Positions 1-10,113 of a DNA stretch of 64,000 bases are shown here, piece after piece. Below the pieces are notes generated by a model. The model was not told where the DNA came from, ran no database searches, and saw nothing but the letters and a program-made list of their open reading frames with translations. Source of the stretch: an uncultured Saprospiraceae bacterium (GTDB lineage Bacteria > Bacteroidota > Bacteroidia > Chitinophagales > Saprospiraceae); contig CALJOK010000020.1 in NCBI GenBank assembly GCA_937981555.1, positions 62,001 through 126,000 on the forward strand. Direction: 5' to 3'. The translations under genes were made by a program, and so were the position numbers. The stretch's first letter is position 1, and each line of letters begins with the position of its first letter.

Positions 1-180
1 GATAAAGAAAGCAGGAAAAGGAAAGATAGGAGTTGTAGTTTCATATTATTTTATAGCTTTTTCAATTAATGAAATGGAGAGATAAATTTCTATTTACAAA
101 AATAGAAAAAACCAAAGTTATAATGATAAATGACTAATAAGAATTTGTAACTAGAATTGATTATCCTAGAAGGAATAAGT

Positions 181-3100
181 CTAATTTTTAATAAACTCTG
201 AAGGGGTGATACCATATTGTTTTTTAAAACAACTTCTAAAATATTGTAAATCATTAAAACCTACTTTGTAAGTAATTTCGGAAATGGACATTTCTTGTTG
301 TGATAGTAATAATTCTGCAGCTTTCTTTAGTCGAATTGTTCTGATAAACTCATTGGCTGATTGTCCAATAATAGCTTTCATTTTTCGATATAATTGACTC
401 TTACTAAATCCAACTTGTCGGCATAAGTCTTCAATTTGAAAATCTGAATTTTCTATATTTTGAATGACTATTTTTTCAATATTTCCAATAAATAATTCAT
501 CCTTTAAAGTAATTTTAGATTCACTATTTTCATTTTCAGGTTGTGGCGGAGATACAGGGAAATTAGTTTTTAGATTAGTTAAGATTTGAGTTCTATAGTT
601 ATTCTTAATATTTAAAATATTGTTAATTCTTAGTTCTAAAGATTTTGGATTAAAAGGTTTAGTCAAATAATAATCAGCCCCATACTCAAGACCCATTTCT
701 TTACTTTCATCTGATGATTTTACGGTTAACATTATAATTGAAATGTGATTTGTTTTTTCATCATTCCTAATTTTTTTACACATTTCAAAACCATTCATTT
801 CTGGCATCTGCAAATCAGTAATAATAATGTCAGGAATGTTTTGCATTGCCATTTTGTAACCTTGCTTTCCATTTTCTGCTTCGATGATTTGGTATTTAGT
901 TTTAAGAATTGATTTGGTAAATTCTCGGAGTTCTGGATTGTCTTCTACAATTAAAATTAATGGTTGATCACTACCTTCAGTAGTTATTTTTTCAACAAAC
1001 CCAGGTACAGAAATATTAAAGTCATTTAGCTCGATTTGGGAATCTTCACTCATCCTGTGAGGGATTCGCCCAGACTCTATTTGTTGAGGCGAAAGGTGTG
1101 ATTTCCCCAGAGGAAAGGTAACATTAAATTGCGTCCCCTCACTTTGTATACTATTTACTTCGATAATTCCTCCGTGTAATTCCACTAACTGTTTGGTTAG
1201 TGACAACCCTATGCCTGTACCGCTTGTCTCGTTATTATTTTTTGCTTGATAATAACGATTGAAAATACGGTCAATTTGATCTGATGAAATACCAATACCT
1301 GTATCTTTGAGGGAGATAATTACCTGTTTTTCTTGAGGTGTAATGGTCAGTTTTATTTTACCATATGTAGGTGTATATTTAAATGCATTGGAAATAAGAT
1401 TGATCAGTATTTTTTCCATTTTATCTTTTTCAAAATAAAGAAGAATAGGTTCTTTGGGTAAATCTAATTCGAATGCAATAGATTGTTCTTCTGAATATGG
1501 ATGGAAATTATTCGCCATGCTTTTAGTAAATTCTACAATGTCGAATGGAGTTGTTTTTAATTCAGTAATGCCGGATTCTAATTTTGATAAATCTAAAATT
1601 TGGTTTATCAAGCGTAGCAATCGTTCAGCATTTCGAAGCATGACATCTACTTGGTTTTTGTTTTCAATCTTTTCAAGTTTTTTTTGCATAGCCTTTAACG
1701 GACTAATAATTAGTGTTAAAGGAGTTTTAAACTCGTGGGAAATATTAGCAAAAAATTGAGAACGGATTTTATTTAATCCTTGCATTCTTTCCATTTGAAG
1801 ATGCTCTACTTTTAATTCGTTTTTCAGTCGATCTCTTTGAATTAGGCTTTTATTTATTAAAAATAAACCACCAAAAAAAAGCATGCTATAAATAAGGTAA
1901 GCCCACCAACTTTTAAACCATGGATTTTTGATTTGGATATTTATAATGGTTACCGATTCGTTCCATATTTGATCGTTGTTAGATGCTTTTACTTTGAACG
2001 TATAATTACCAGGTGGAATATTGGTATAAGAAGCACTAGTAATATTTTTAGCAACTCTCCAGTAGTTATCATAATTTTCGAGTTGAAATGCATATTGGTT
2101 TTTAGTTGATTGAGAATAATTAAGTGCAGCAAAATTTATTCTTAAATCATTTTCATCTGATTCAAGAATGATACTCTTGGTCTGCAATTGAGTTTTTAAT
2201 TTTTGCTTTAAGTCTTTATCATTTTCTTTGTTTGGAATTTCAACTTTTGTAATAAAGACAGGAGGAGAGAAATAATTCGTTTTAATTTCTTTAGGTTTAA
2301 AATAATTGAATCCATTGATTCCTCCAAATAAAAATGTGCTATCACTAGTTTTAAAAGAAGCTGATTTATTAAATTCTTTTGCTTGTAATCCATCAGCAAG
2401 GTCAAAAGATTTTATTTCATTAGTTTTCAAATTGATGGATGCTAAACCTGCATTAGTACTTATCCAAAATATAAAAGGGGTCTCTTCAAGAATGCCATAA
2501 ATTACATCGCTAGGAAGTCCATCCTTTTTTGAGATTTTTTTAAAATCATCTTTTCCATACTCTTCCAAGATATTAATCCCTCCTCCGTCTGTAGCCACCC
2601 AAATTCTGTTTTTAGAATCAAGGTAGAGATTATTGATAATGTTGCTTGATAAACTTGATTTATCTTTTGGTAAGTTTTTATAGTTCTTAAAACTTATGAT
2701 TTCTTTTTTATCATTTAATTTTATTCGATCAATACCTTCTCCTTCTGTTCCTATCCAAACATATTCATTTTGATCCTCAATAATTGATGATATTTTATCG
2801 CTTGAGATCGAATTTGATTTTGAAGAATTATTAAAATGATAAAATTGATTTATTGATGGAATATATAGATCAAGTCCAACTCGGTGAGTCGCAATCCACA
2901 TATTCCCTTTTTGACCTTGATTCACCGTCATTACAAAATTACCTGATAGCGAATTTGAATTTTTTGGATCATGAGCTAAAGATCTAAATTTGTTGTTTTG
3001 ATCTTTTATAAAAAGACCTTCCCCCCATGTTCCAATCCATAATTGGTCTTTTTCATCATGAATCATGCAAACGATTTCTTTACTCTTAAGACCATTAAAA

Positions 3101-4323
3101 TCGTTTGGAATAAAATTTTCCATAGTAAACTCAAGCTGACTTCGATCAATGAAATTTAAACCTCCACCATCGGTTCCAATCCAAAGGTTATTATTTTGAT
3201 CTTCTGCAAAAGAACTAACTAATCCATAACTTAAATTAATCTTGGATTCTGGACCATCGGAGATATGATTAAATTTTTGCTCAAAAGGGTCAACTTTATT
3301 GATTCCATTTTTAAACAACCCAATCCAAATAGTACCTTGTTGATCTTCAAATAAATTCCAGACAGAATTATTTTGAATACTATAATTCTCTTTGGGGTTA
3401 TATTTGAATTGCTGTATTTTTTGAGTTTTTAAATCGTAAAGTATTAAACCATTATTCTCCGTACCAATCCAAAGTCTATTATTCGAATCTTCTAATATTG
3501 AAATTATGACAAACTGGTTTAATTGATTTTTAAATTTTTCCTTATTAAATTTTAACTGACTTTGTCTAAGATCATGGTTTTGATCAAACTCAAAACATTG
3601 AACACCTTGTTGTGTACCAATCCATATCCTGTGTTCTTTACCTATATGGATTATTCTGACAATATCATTATTAAGTTCTAATTCTGTTTTTGTATTAAAA
3701 ACAGTTAGCTCTTTTTTTTCTTTGTTATATCTACATAATCCACCTCCCCAAGTTGCAATCCAAATCATTCCATTTTCATCTTGTTCAATATTGCTAATAT
3801 GATTTAAAGGAAGACTATTTTTCTTATTTTTATCCTCCACTAAATGTTGTAAAGTGGTGGTCTTTTTATTCCAAATGAATATTCCACTATTTTCAGTCCC
3901 GAACCAAATATCTCCGTCTTTGTCTTCAAGAATAGAAAATACATTTTCATTAATTAATGCACTTTTTAGTTTAGGATGTATCCTTTCAAAGTTTTGATCT
4001 TTGACATTGTATAAATTGACCCCACCTCCAAATGTACCCACCCATATATTTCCCTCCTCGTTAACAAAGAGAGATTCTATAGAGCTATTGGTTAAACTCG
4101 TGGAATCATCTGAATTATGTAAAAATGTTTGGAAAGAAACCCCATTATATTTATTGAGACCATATTTGGTCCCAAACCACAAAAAACCCTCTTGGTCTTG
4201 GACGATGGAAGTGATAGAGTTCTGGGAAATATCACCGATAGGGCGATAGAATTTAAGGGTTTGACCGTTAGCATAACAGGCAAAAAGTAAGAAAATTAAT
4301 AGAAAGTATGTTTGTTTCCTCAT
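181..4323 (-). CDS. Hybrid two-component system sensor/regulator (HTCS), propeller-type
   Basis: A one-protein signalling system that senses a periplasmic ligand and binds DNA. From the ATG at 4323 it has 1380 residues. A Sec signal peptide (residues 1-21) is followed by about 13 Reg_prop propeller repeats with the motif [ILV]W[IV]GT..GG[ILV] (about 25-640), then a Y_Y_Y Ig-like domain (about 735-800) and one TM segment (about 806-828). The HisKA domain has ISHEFKTPL with phospho-acceptor H863. The HATPase has NLISNAFKYTP, DTGIGIS and GTGIGLSL. The receiver has D1170 in TDLQMPEMNG, and an AraC-type HTH ends the protein (about 1275-1378). A start at 4341 would put a charged tail before the signal peptide, so 4323 is preferred. 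It is divergent from the SusC/SusD pair, which it probably controls. The family and domain order are clear; the ligand is unknown. Confidence 0.95.
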   Translation of the reverse strand: MRKQTYFLLIFLLFACYANGQTLKFYRPIGDISQNSITSIVQDQEGFLWFGTKYGLNKYNGVSFQTFLHNSDDSTSLTNSSIESLFVNEEGNIWVGTFGGGVNLYNVKDQNFERIHPKLKSALINENVFSILEDKDGDIWFGTENSGIFIWNKKTTTLQHLVEDKNKKNSLPLNHISNIEQDENGMIWIATWGGGLCRYNKEKKELTVFNTKTELELNNDIVRIIHIGKEHRIWIGTQQGVQCFEFDQNHDLRQSQLKFNKEKFKNQLNQFVIISILEDSNNRLWIGTENNGLILYDLKTQKIQQFKYNPKENYSIQNNSVWNLFEDQQGTIWIGLFKNGINKVDPFEQKFNHISDGPESKINLSYGLVSSFAEDQNNNLWIGTDGGGLNFIDRSQLEFTMENFIPNDFNGLKSKEIVCMIHDEKDQLWIGTWGEGLFIKDQNNKFRSLAHDPKNSNSLSGNFVMTVNQGQKGNMWIATHRVGLDLYIPSINQFYHFNNSSKSNSISSDKISSIIEDQNEYVWIGTEGEGIDRIKLNDKKEIISFKNYKNLPKDKSSLSSNIINNLYLDSKNRIWVATDGGGINILEEYGKDDFKKISKKDGLPSDVIYGILEETPFIFWISTNAGLASINLKTNEIKSFDLADGLQAKEFNKSASFKTSDSTFLFGGINGFNYFKPKEIKTNYFSPPVFITKVEIPNKENDKDLKQKLKTQLQTKSIILESDENDLRINFAALNYSQSTKNQYAFQLENYDNYWRVAKNITSASYTNIPPGNYTFKVKASNNDQIWNESVTIINIQIKNPWFKSWWAYLIYSMLFFGGLFLINKSLIQRDRLKNELKVEHLQMERMQGLNKIRSQFFANISHEFKTPLTLIISPLKAMQKKLEKIENKNQVDVMLRNAERLLRLINQILDLSKLESGITELKTTPFDIVEFTKSMANNFHPYSEEQSIAFELDLPKEPILLYFEKDKMEKILINLISNAFKYTPTYGKIKLTITPQEKQVIISLKDTGIGISSDQIDRIFNRYYQAKNNNETSGTGIGLSLTKQLVELHGGIIEVNSIQSEGTQFNVTFPLGKSHLSPQQIESGRIPHRMSEDSQIELNDFNISVPGFVEKITTEGSDQPLILIVEDNPELREFTKSILKTKYQIIEAENGKQGYKMAMQNIPDIIITDLQMPEMNGFEMCKKIRNDEKTNHISIIMLTVKSSDESKEMGLEYGADYYLTKPFNPKSLELRINNILNIKNNYRTQILTNLKTNFPVSPPQPENENSESKITLKDELFIGNIEKIVIQNIENSDFQIEDLCRQVGFSKSQLYRKMKAIIGQSANEFIRTIRLKKAAELLLSQQEMSISEITYKVGFNDLQYFRSCFKKQYGITPSEFIKN

Positions 4324-4950
4324 ATTTATATCTCTTCTCAAAATCCTAAACTCTTTTCATTAGGTGATATATAAAAGGTTAACAATGAAAATTTGAGATT
4401 CGTCTAAGAACTAAAGATCATTATTTAGGCAAAAATAGAAATCCTTAAGCAAGAATTAAATAATTATAAAAGAATAATAATTAAAAATATTTCCCATATC
4501 TAATTTTGAAAATTTGTAATTATTAAAATATTATTTCTTTTGGTTAAAATAATATTAGAATTCCTACTAAATGATTGAAATGTCATTGGTATTTGAACGA
4601 TTTGTCTTCCTTCTAAAAAAGACAATCCTCCTACATTTGGTTTGTTGTACTATTAATTTTTTTAATAAAACAACTACCTAATTTATATGATTATACCATC
4701 TAAATTAGATTTCCCTTGAATAAACATACAACCAAAATCTAACTTGATATTCCCTTATTTTAGGTGGTGAGAACCCTTTAATATGCCAATCAAGATTGAT
4801 TATTATCTTCATTTTTTCTTTAAGTTTTTAACCGCAAATCAATAAATAATTGTCATGCTGTCATTGCATGCAATTTTTTATATATGGTGTAATTGAGCAA
4901 TTTATACTGATTGCTTTATTTTTTAATTTCTAAAACAAATCGAAAAACGT
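4324..4950. other. Divergent regulatory region between HTCS and SusC genes
   Basis: A 627-base AT-rich gap with no convincing gene on either strand. It must hold the promoters of the divergent regulator and transporter genes. A perfect 12-base palindrome, ATTGCATGCAAT, lies at 4863-4874, 76 bases before the susC-like start, and is a candidate regulator site. On the minus strand TATTTTTG (4437 to 4430) fits the Bacteroidota -7 consensus, but I see no well-spaced -33 element. Confidence 0.5.
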
Positions 4951-7900
4951 ATGAAATTTAAACTTTACGACTGCAAAAACCTTTTGGTACTTCTAGCCAT
5001 GCTGATTTCAGTAGGTGTGATGGCTCAAAGGGAAATTACAGGAACAATTCTCGACGATTCTACCGAAGAGACGTTAATTGGAGCTTCTGTTCTTATCAAA
5101 GGAACAGATACAGGAACTACTACCGATGTTGATGGACGATTTACTATTACAGCAAACACAGGAGATATATTATTGATCTCTTACACAGGATTTGAAAGCC
5201 AAGAAGTACCTGTAGGTGTTTCAAATGTGCTTGAAATTAGAATGTCTGAAGGTTTGACTTTAGAGCAAGTTGTAGTTACAGGTTACTCTATTGATACTCG
5301 AAGAAGTACACCGGGATCTGTTTCTACGATTAAAGCGGCTGATTTACAAGTAACGCCTTCTGGTAACGTTGAGCAACAACTACAAGGTAGAGTTGCAGGT
5401 GTTACGGTGATTACAAATGGTCAACCAGGTACAACTAGCCAAATCCGAGTAAGAGGATATGGTGCATTAGGTGGTAACGAACCACTTTATGTAGTAGATG
5501 GAGTACCAACTAGTTCAACAGATTTCCTTTCTCCTGGAGACATTGAGACAACAACAGTATTGAAAGATGCAACTGCTGCATCTATCTACGGTGCTCGTGC
5601 TGCAGGTGGTGTTATTGTTTACACAACTAAAAAAGGAACTAAAAAAGGAAAAAGACCACTAACAGTTACATACAATGGAACTGTAGGTGTAACGACTCCA
5701 GGTACTGGAGCTGGTGTTTTGAATCCACAAGAACAAGCTGATTGGACTCGTGAAGCAATTCGAAATGCTGGAATTCAGAATGGAGAAGATCTTTCTGCTA
5801 TTGAATATAACCATGATCAATATGGAAGTGGAATAGGTGAAAGTTATACACCTACACTACCTGAATATCTTTTGGTTGGAGGTGCTAATGGTGTAACAGG
5901 AGGTGTAAACCTTGCATCTGAAGAAGCTAATTATAATGTAGATCCTGCATTAGGTGGTATTTACCAAGTAGTAAAAGCAAACTTAGATGGAACAGATTGG
6001 TATGATGCAATTACAAGGAATGCAGCGCTTCACCGTCATAATCTTGGATTTTCAGGAGGTGGTGAAGGTAATCGATACTATGTAGGCTTAGGAATGCAAG
6101 AGCAAGATGGTATCTTATTACATCAAAAATTTTCACGTTATAATATGCGTGTAAATACAGAGTTTGATTTATTTCCAAATTTAAGAATTGGTGAAAATAT
6201 CCAAGTAACTTACCGATCAGCTAGAAACCTTATTGGTAGTAATGGTGGATCAGGATCATCTGATGATGAGAATGAATTTTTGGCAGCATCTAGAATGTCT
6301 CCAATTATTCCAGTTTATGATGAATTTGGAGGATATGCTGGTACAAGAGCAGGTGGTTTTAACAATGCTGCAAATCCAGTAGCAAGTTTGGATGGAAGAC
6401 AAGATAATCGAGCATTTCAAACTTCTATTTTTGGAAATGTATACTTAGAGTTTGAACCAATGGAAAACTTAGTACTTAGAACTTCTTTCGGAGGAAGTCA
6501 TAGTTCTGCGAATTCTAGAGGTTACTCTAGAATTACTTATGAAAATAAAGAGAACAACTCTTCATTTGGATATAATCAATTTTCTAATTTCTCGACTGAT
6601 TGGATTTGGACAAATACAGCTAACTACAAAGTTAACCTTGGAGAAAGCAAATTGGATTTCTTAATTGGACAAGAAGCTTTAAGTAGCAGTAACTCTTTTA
6701 GTTTAGGAGGATCAGGTATTAATCCATTCTCTCAAAATACTAACTATGTTAGTTTGAATACGATACAAAATCCAAATGTTTTTGGAGGACCTAGTAACCC
6801 AGTTAACTTTGCTTCATATTTTGGTAGCGTAAAGTATGACTTGATGGATAAATATATTTTTTCTGTGGTAGTACGTAGAGATGGATCTTCTCGTTTTGGT
6901 TCAGAAAACCGATATGGTGTTTTCCCTGCATTCTCTGCAGCATGGAGACTTTCATCAGAGAGTTTTATGGCGGATCAAACATTATTTGAAGATTTAAAAA
7001 TTCGTGGAGGTTATGGTATCATGGGTAACTCTAATAATGTGAACCCTGTAAACCAGTACAACTTATTTGGTACTAGCTTAGGGAATTCAAGTTATGATAT
7101 TGGTGGAACGAATGGATCTGCACAAGCAGGTTACTTTAGATCTAATATCGGAAACCCATTCGCAAAATGGGAGAAAGCAGTTACTTCTAACATTGGTATT
7201 GATGCCTTAATGATGAATGGAAGATTAGATGTTGGAATTGAATTTTGGAGAAAGGATACTAAAGACTTATTGTTTCAAGTACCACTTTCAGCTCAGTTAG
7301 GTTACCAAGCAAATGCTCCTTCTAAGAATGTTGGAGAAATGAGAAATCAAGGAATTGATATTCAAATAACTAACAAAGGACAAATTAATAGCGACTTCAG
7401 TTATGAGGTAACTCTTAATGGAGGATTCTTGAAAAACGAAATCGTTTCATTAGTAGATGGAATTGAAACTTTACCAAATCGAAGTGCTGATTACAGAGGG
7501 GTATCTCCAGTATTAAATCAAGTTGGACAACCACTTTCTGCATTTTTCGGATTTCAAGTAGAAGGACTTTTTGCTAATCAAGCGGAAGTTGATGCAGCAC
7601 CTACGCAAGAAGGAGCAGCACCAGGTCGATTCAGATTTGCTGATATTGATAGTTATGATGAAAATGGAGACTTAACAGGACAGCCAGATGGAATTATTGA
7701 TTTAGCTGATAGAACTGTTTTAGGAAGTCCTGTTCCTGATTTTACAGGAGGATTAACTATTAAATTAAATTACAAGAACTTTGGATTAGAAATGTATTCT
7801 TTTGCTTCTATTGGAAATGAAACTTACAATATTTCTAAAGTATTTACTGATTTCTACCCATTATTTCCAGGAGCTGCAATTAGTGATCGAGTGAAGGATT

Positions 7901-8238
7901 CTTGGACATTTGATAACCCTACAGGTGATATTCCAATTTTTGAAAACGTAGCTAACTTCAGTACTATTCAACAGTCTAATTCTTTTTACGTTGAAAATGG
8001 TTCTTACTTTAGATTACAAAATGTTACCCTTTCTTATACTTTACCATTTGATATTATCGAGAAGTGGAACATCGGGAAATTCAAAGTATTTGGAGGAGTT
8101 AATAATTTATTGACTATTACAGGTTACGATGGATTAGACCCAAGTGTAGGTGGATCAGCTGATACTAACTTTGGAGTTGATTTAGGAAATGTGCCAATTA
8201 CACGAAGTTGGACATTGGGTGTAGATGTTGAATTCTAA
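4951..8238 (+). CDS. SusC/RagA-family TonB-dependent outer-membrane transporter
   Basis: An outer-membrane barrel that imports an oligomeric nutrient with its SusD lid, energised by TonB. In 1095 residues I see a signal peptide ending in VMAQ (1-25), a carboxypeptidase-regulatory-like domain (about 27-115) and a TonB plug containing QLQGRVAGV and the family signature PLYVVDGVP (about 120-235). A long barrel rich in aromatic and Gly/Asn strands follows, ending in VDVEF with a terminal Phe, as usual for outer-membrane barrels. Length and order match SusC proteins. The susD-like gene follows after 35 bases and is surely in the same operon. No glycoside hydrolase lies nearby, so the substrate cannot be read from context. 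The divergent HTCS is the likely regulator. Confidence 0.96.
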   Translation: MKFKLYDCKNLLVLLAMLISVGVMAQREITGTILDDSTEETLIGASVLIKGTDTGTTTDVDGRFTITANTGDILLISYTGFESQEVPVGVSNVLEIRMSEGLTLEQVVVTGYSIDTRRSTPGSVSTIKAADLQVTPSGNVEQQLQGRVAGVTVITNGQPGTTSQIRVRGYGALGGNEPLYVVDGVPTSSTDFLSPGDIETTTVLKDATAASIYGARAAGGVIVYTTKKGTKKGKRPLTVTYNGTVGVTTPGTGAGVLNPQEQADWTREAIRNAGIQNGEDLSAIEYNHDQYGSGIGESYTPTLPEYLLVGGANGVTGGVNLASEEANYNVDPALGGIYQVVKANLDGTDWYDAITRNAALHRHNLGFSGGGEGNRYYVGLGMQEQDGILLHQKFSRYNMRVNTEFDLFPNLRIGENIQVTYRSARNLIGSNGGSGSSDDENEFLAASRMSPIIPVYDEFGGYAGTRAGGFNNAANPVASLDGRQDNRAFQTSIFGNVYLEFEPMENLVLRTSFGGSHSSANSRGYSRITYENKENNSSFGYNQFSNFSTDWIWTNTANYKVNLGESKLDFLIGQEALSSSNSFSLGGSGINPFSQNTNYVSLNTIQNPNVFGGPSNPVNFASYFGSVKYDLMDKYIFSVVVRRDGSSRFGSENRYGVFPAFSAAWRLSSESFMADQTLFEDLKIRGGYGIMGNSNNVNPVNQYNLFGTSLGNSSYDIGGTNGSAQAGYFRSNIGNPFAKWEKAVTSNIGIDALMMNGRLDVGIEFWRKDTKDLLFQVPLSAQLGYQANAPSKNVGEMRNQGIDIQITNKGQINSDFSYEVTLNGGFLKNEIVSLVDGIETLPNRSADYRGVSPVLNQVGQPLSAFFGFQVEGLFANQAEVDAAPTQEGAAPGRFRFADIDSYDENGDLTGQPDGIIDLADRTVLGSPVPDFTGGLTIKLNYKNFGLEMYSFASIGNETYNISKVFTDFYPLFPGAAISDRVKDSWTFDNPTGDIPIFENVANFSTIQQSNSFYVENGSYFRLQNVTLSYTLPFDIIEKWNIGKFKVFGGVNNLLTITGYDGLDPSVGGSADTNFGVDLGNVPITRSWTLGVDVEF

Positions 8239-8273
8239 TCTTATTATTAAAAGAAAATAAAAATTTCATAAAT

Positions 8274-9989
8274 ATGAAAAATATTAAATTATATGTATTG
8301 CCGTTCCTAATCATTTTGATTTCGGTTACAGCATGTAAAGATGATTTCTTGGATGAAGCTCCAAAACAATCATTAAGTTCTAATGAACTTTCATCTTTAG
8401 CAGGTATTGAAGGTTCTTTAATTGCCTCTTATTCTATGTTATTAGGAAGAGATGGATTCTACTCAGATGCTAGTAATTGGCTATGGGGAAGTATCAGAGG
8501 TGGAGAAGCAAATAAAGGAACAGATCCTGGAGATCAAAGTGTAGCTAATCCAGTTGTGGCTTATAATGTACCGACTAATAATGGCCCTACACTTTCAAAG
8601 TACAGAGCATGTTATGAAGGTATTGCAAGAGCGAATGCAACACTTGGATTAATAGCTGTAGCTCAAGAGGGTGTTCCTGACGATGCAAAAGTAAGAATCG
8701 GAGCTGAGGCAAGATTTTTAAGAGGATACTATTATTTTGAGTTAAAAAAGAACTTTAATAATACACCTTACATAGATGAATCTTGGGATGAAGTGACTCC
8801 AGTTTCAAATACAACAGATTTGTATGTTCCTATTGAAGCAGACTTAAAGTATGCTTACGAAAATCTTCCAGAAATGATGGCAGATGCAGGTAGAGCTAAC
8901 AAATGGGCAGCAGGTGCAATGTATGCGAAAGCATTATTGTTTCAAGGAAAAAATAGTGAAGCATTAGCTGTATTTAATAAGGTTATTGCTGATGGTGTTA
9001 CGGCAAATGGTACTCCATATGGATTATTAGACAACTATGCTGATGCATTCCGATCTTTAACTGACAACAGTAAAGAATCAGTATTCGCATCACAAGCTGC
9101 GGCTAATACAGGTACTATTCAAAATGCAAATCCTGCATTGGTTTTGAACTTCCCTAATGGTGGAGGTCCTGGAGGATGTTGTGGATTTTTCCAGCCTAGT
9201 TTTGATATGGTTAATTCATTCCGAACTGATGGAAATGGATTTCCTTTGGTTGATGGATCATATAATGATGCAGGTAATGCAGTAGCAAATGATATGGGAA
9301 TTGAGGCAGCAGATCCTTTTACTCCTGATGCTGGTAATTTAGATCCTCGTATTGATCACTCAGTTGGTCGTAGAGGTCTTCCATATTTGGATTGGGGTGA
9401 TCACCCAGGAAAAACTTGGATCAGAAATCAACCATATGCAGGACCTTATGCTCCTAAAAAATTCATTTATTATCAAGGAGGTATTGGTGTTGAAAATGAT
9501 GGTAGTTCTTGGACTCCTGGTTATACTGCAGTTAATTACAATATCATCCGTTTTGCAGATGTATTGTTAATGGCAGCTGAAGCTGAAATAGAATCAAATG
9601 GTGACCTAGATAGAGCTAAAGATTTAATTAATCAAGTTAGACAAAGAGCAATGGATTCTCCAGTATTAACTGCTGGGGGAACTCCTGCTGCTAACTATGT
9701 TATTGGAATGTATGCTTCTTTTGGAAGTCAAGAAGAAGCTCGTCAAGCACTTCGATTTGAGCGTCGAATGGAACTTTCAGGTGAAGGTCATAGAATGTAT
9801 GATTTGAATCGATGGGGAATTTCAACAACAGAGTTGAATGCTTTCTTAGCACATGAAGATGCATTTTTAGGAGGTGGCCCTTACCAAGGAGCATCTTTTG
9901 ATGCTGGTAAAGATGAATTTTTACCAATTCCACAAGATGAGATTGATTTGATTGGTGCTGATGTATTGAAGCAAAATCCTGGATATTAA
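8274..9989 (+). CDS. SusD/RagB-family nutrient-binding outer-membrane lipoprotein
   Basis: A surface lipoprotein that captures substrate and closes over the SusC channel. In 571 residues the lipobox SVTAC places the lipidated cysteine at residue 21. It is followed by the family N-terminus DDFLDEAPKQSL. Helical TPR-like repeats lie in the first half (EARFLRGYYYFELKK, AKALLFQGKNSEAL). The C-terminal signatures NIIRFADVLLMAAEAE, LINQVRQRA and RRMELSGEGHRMYDLNRWG are textbook SusD, and the end FLPIPQDEIDL is also typical. It partners the SusC protein just upstream. An unusual GGPGGCCGFF stretch near residue 300 carries adjacent cysteines. The family is certain; the ligand is unknown. Confidence 0.96.
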   Translation: MKNIKLYVLPFLIILISVTACKDDFLDEAPKQSLSSNELSSLAGIEGSLIASYSMLLGRDGFYSDASNWLWGSIRGGEANKGTDPGDQSVANPVVAYNVPTNNGPTLSKYRACYEGIARANATLGLIAVAQEGVPDDAKVRIGAEARFLRGYYYFELKKNFNNTPYIDESWDEVTPVSNTTDLYVPIEADLKYAYENLPEMMADAGRANKWAAGAMYAKALLFQGKNSEALAVFNKVIADGVTANGTPYGLLDNYADAFRSLTDNSKESVFASQAAANTGTIQNANPALVLNFPNGGGPGGCCGFFQPSFDMVNSFRTDGNGFPLVDGSYNDAGNAVANDMGIEAADPFTPDAGNLDPRIDHSVGRRGLPYLDWGDHPGKTWIRNQPYAGPYAPKKFIYYQGGIGVENDGSSWTPGYTAVNYNIIRFADVLLMAAEAEIESNGDLDRAKDLINQVRQRAMDSPVLTAGGTPAANYVIGMYASFGSQEEARQALRFERRMELSGEGHRMYDLNRWGISTTELNAFLAHEDAFLGGGPYQGASFDAGKDEFLPIPQDEIDLIGADVLKQNPGY

Positions 9990-10035
9990 TAGAAAATTAT
10001 TAATGTTAATAATTGTTTTTATACAGTTTTAATTA

Positions 10036-10073
10036 GAGAAGGCAAGAATTTTACTTCTTGCCTTCTCATTTTT
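10036..10073 (+). terminator. Rho-independent terminator after susD-like gene
   Basis: A perfect 13-bp stem: GAGAAGGCAAGAA (10036-10048) pairs with TTCTTGCCTTCTC (10055-10067) across a 6-base loop, followed by ATTTTT. It should end, or attenuate, the SusC/SusD transcript before the FG-GAP/ASPIC gene. Confidence 0.85.
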
Positions 10074-10113
10074 CTCTTGTGAAAAATCACTTTAAATATA
10101 TTTTTATTAATAT

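Noticed and set aside
1-180. Possible tail of a gene at the left edge
   Set aside because: The plus frame is open only to base 69, with no motif, and the stretch is AT-rich like the spacers.
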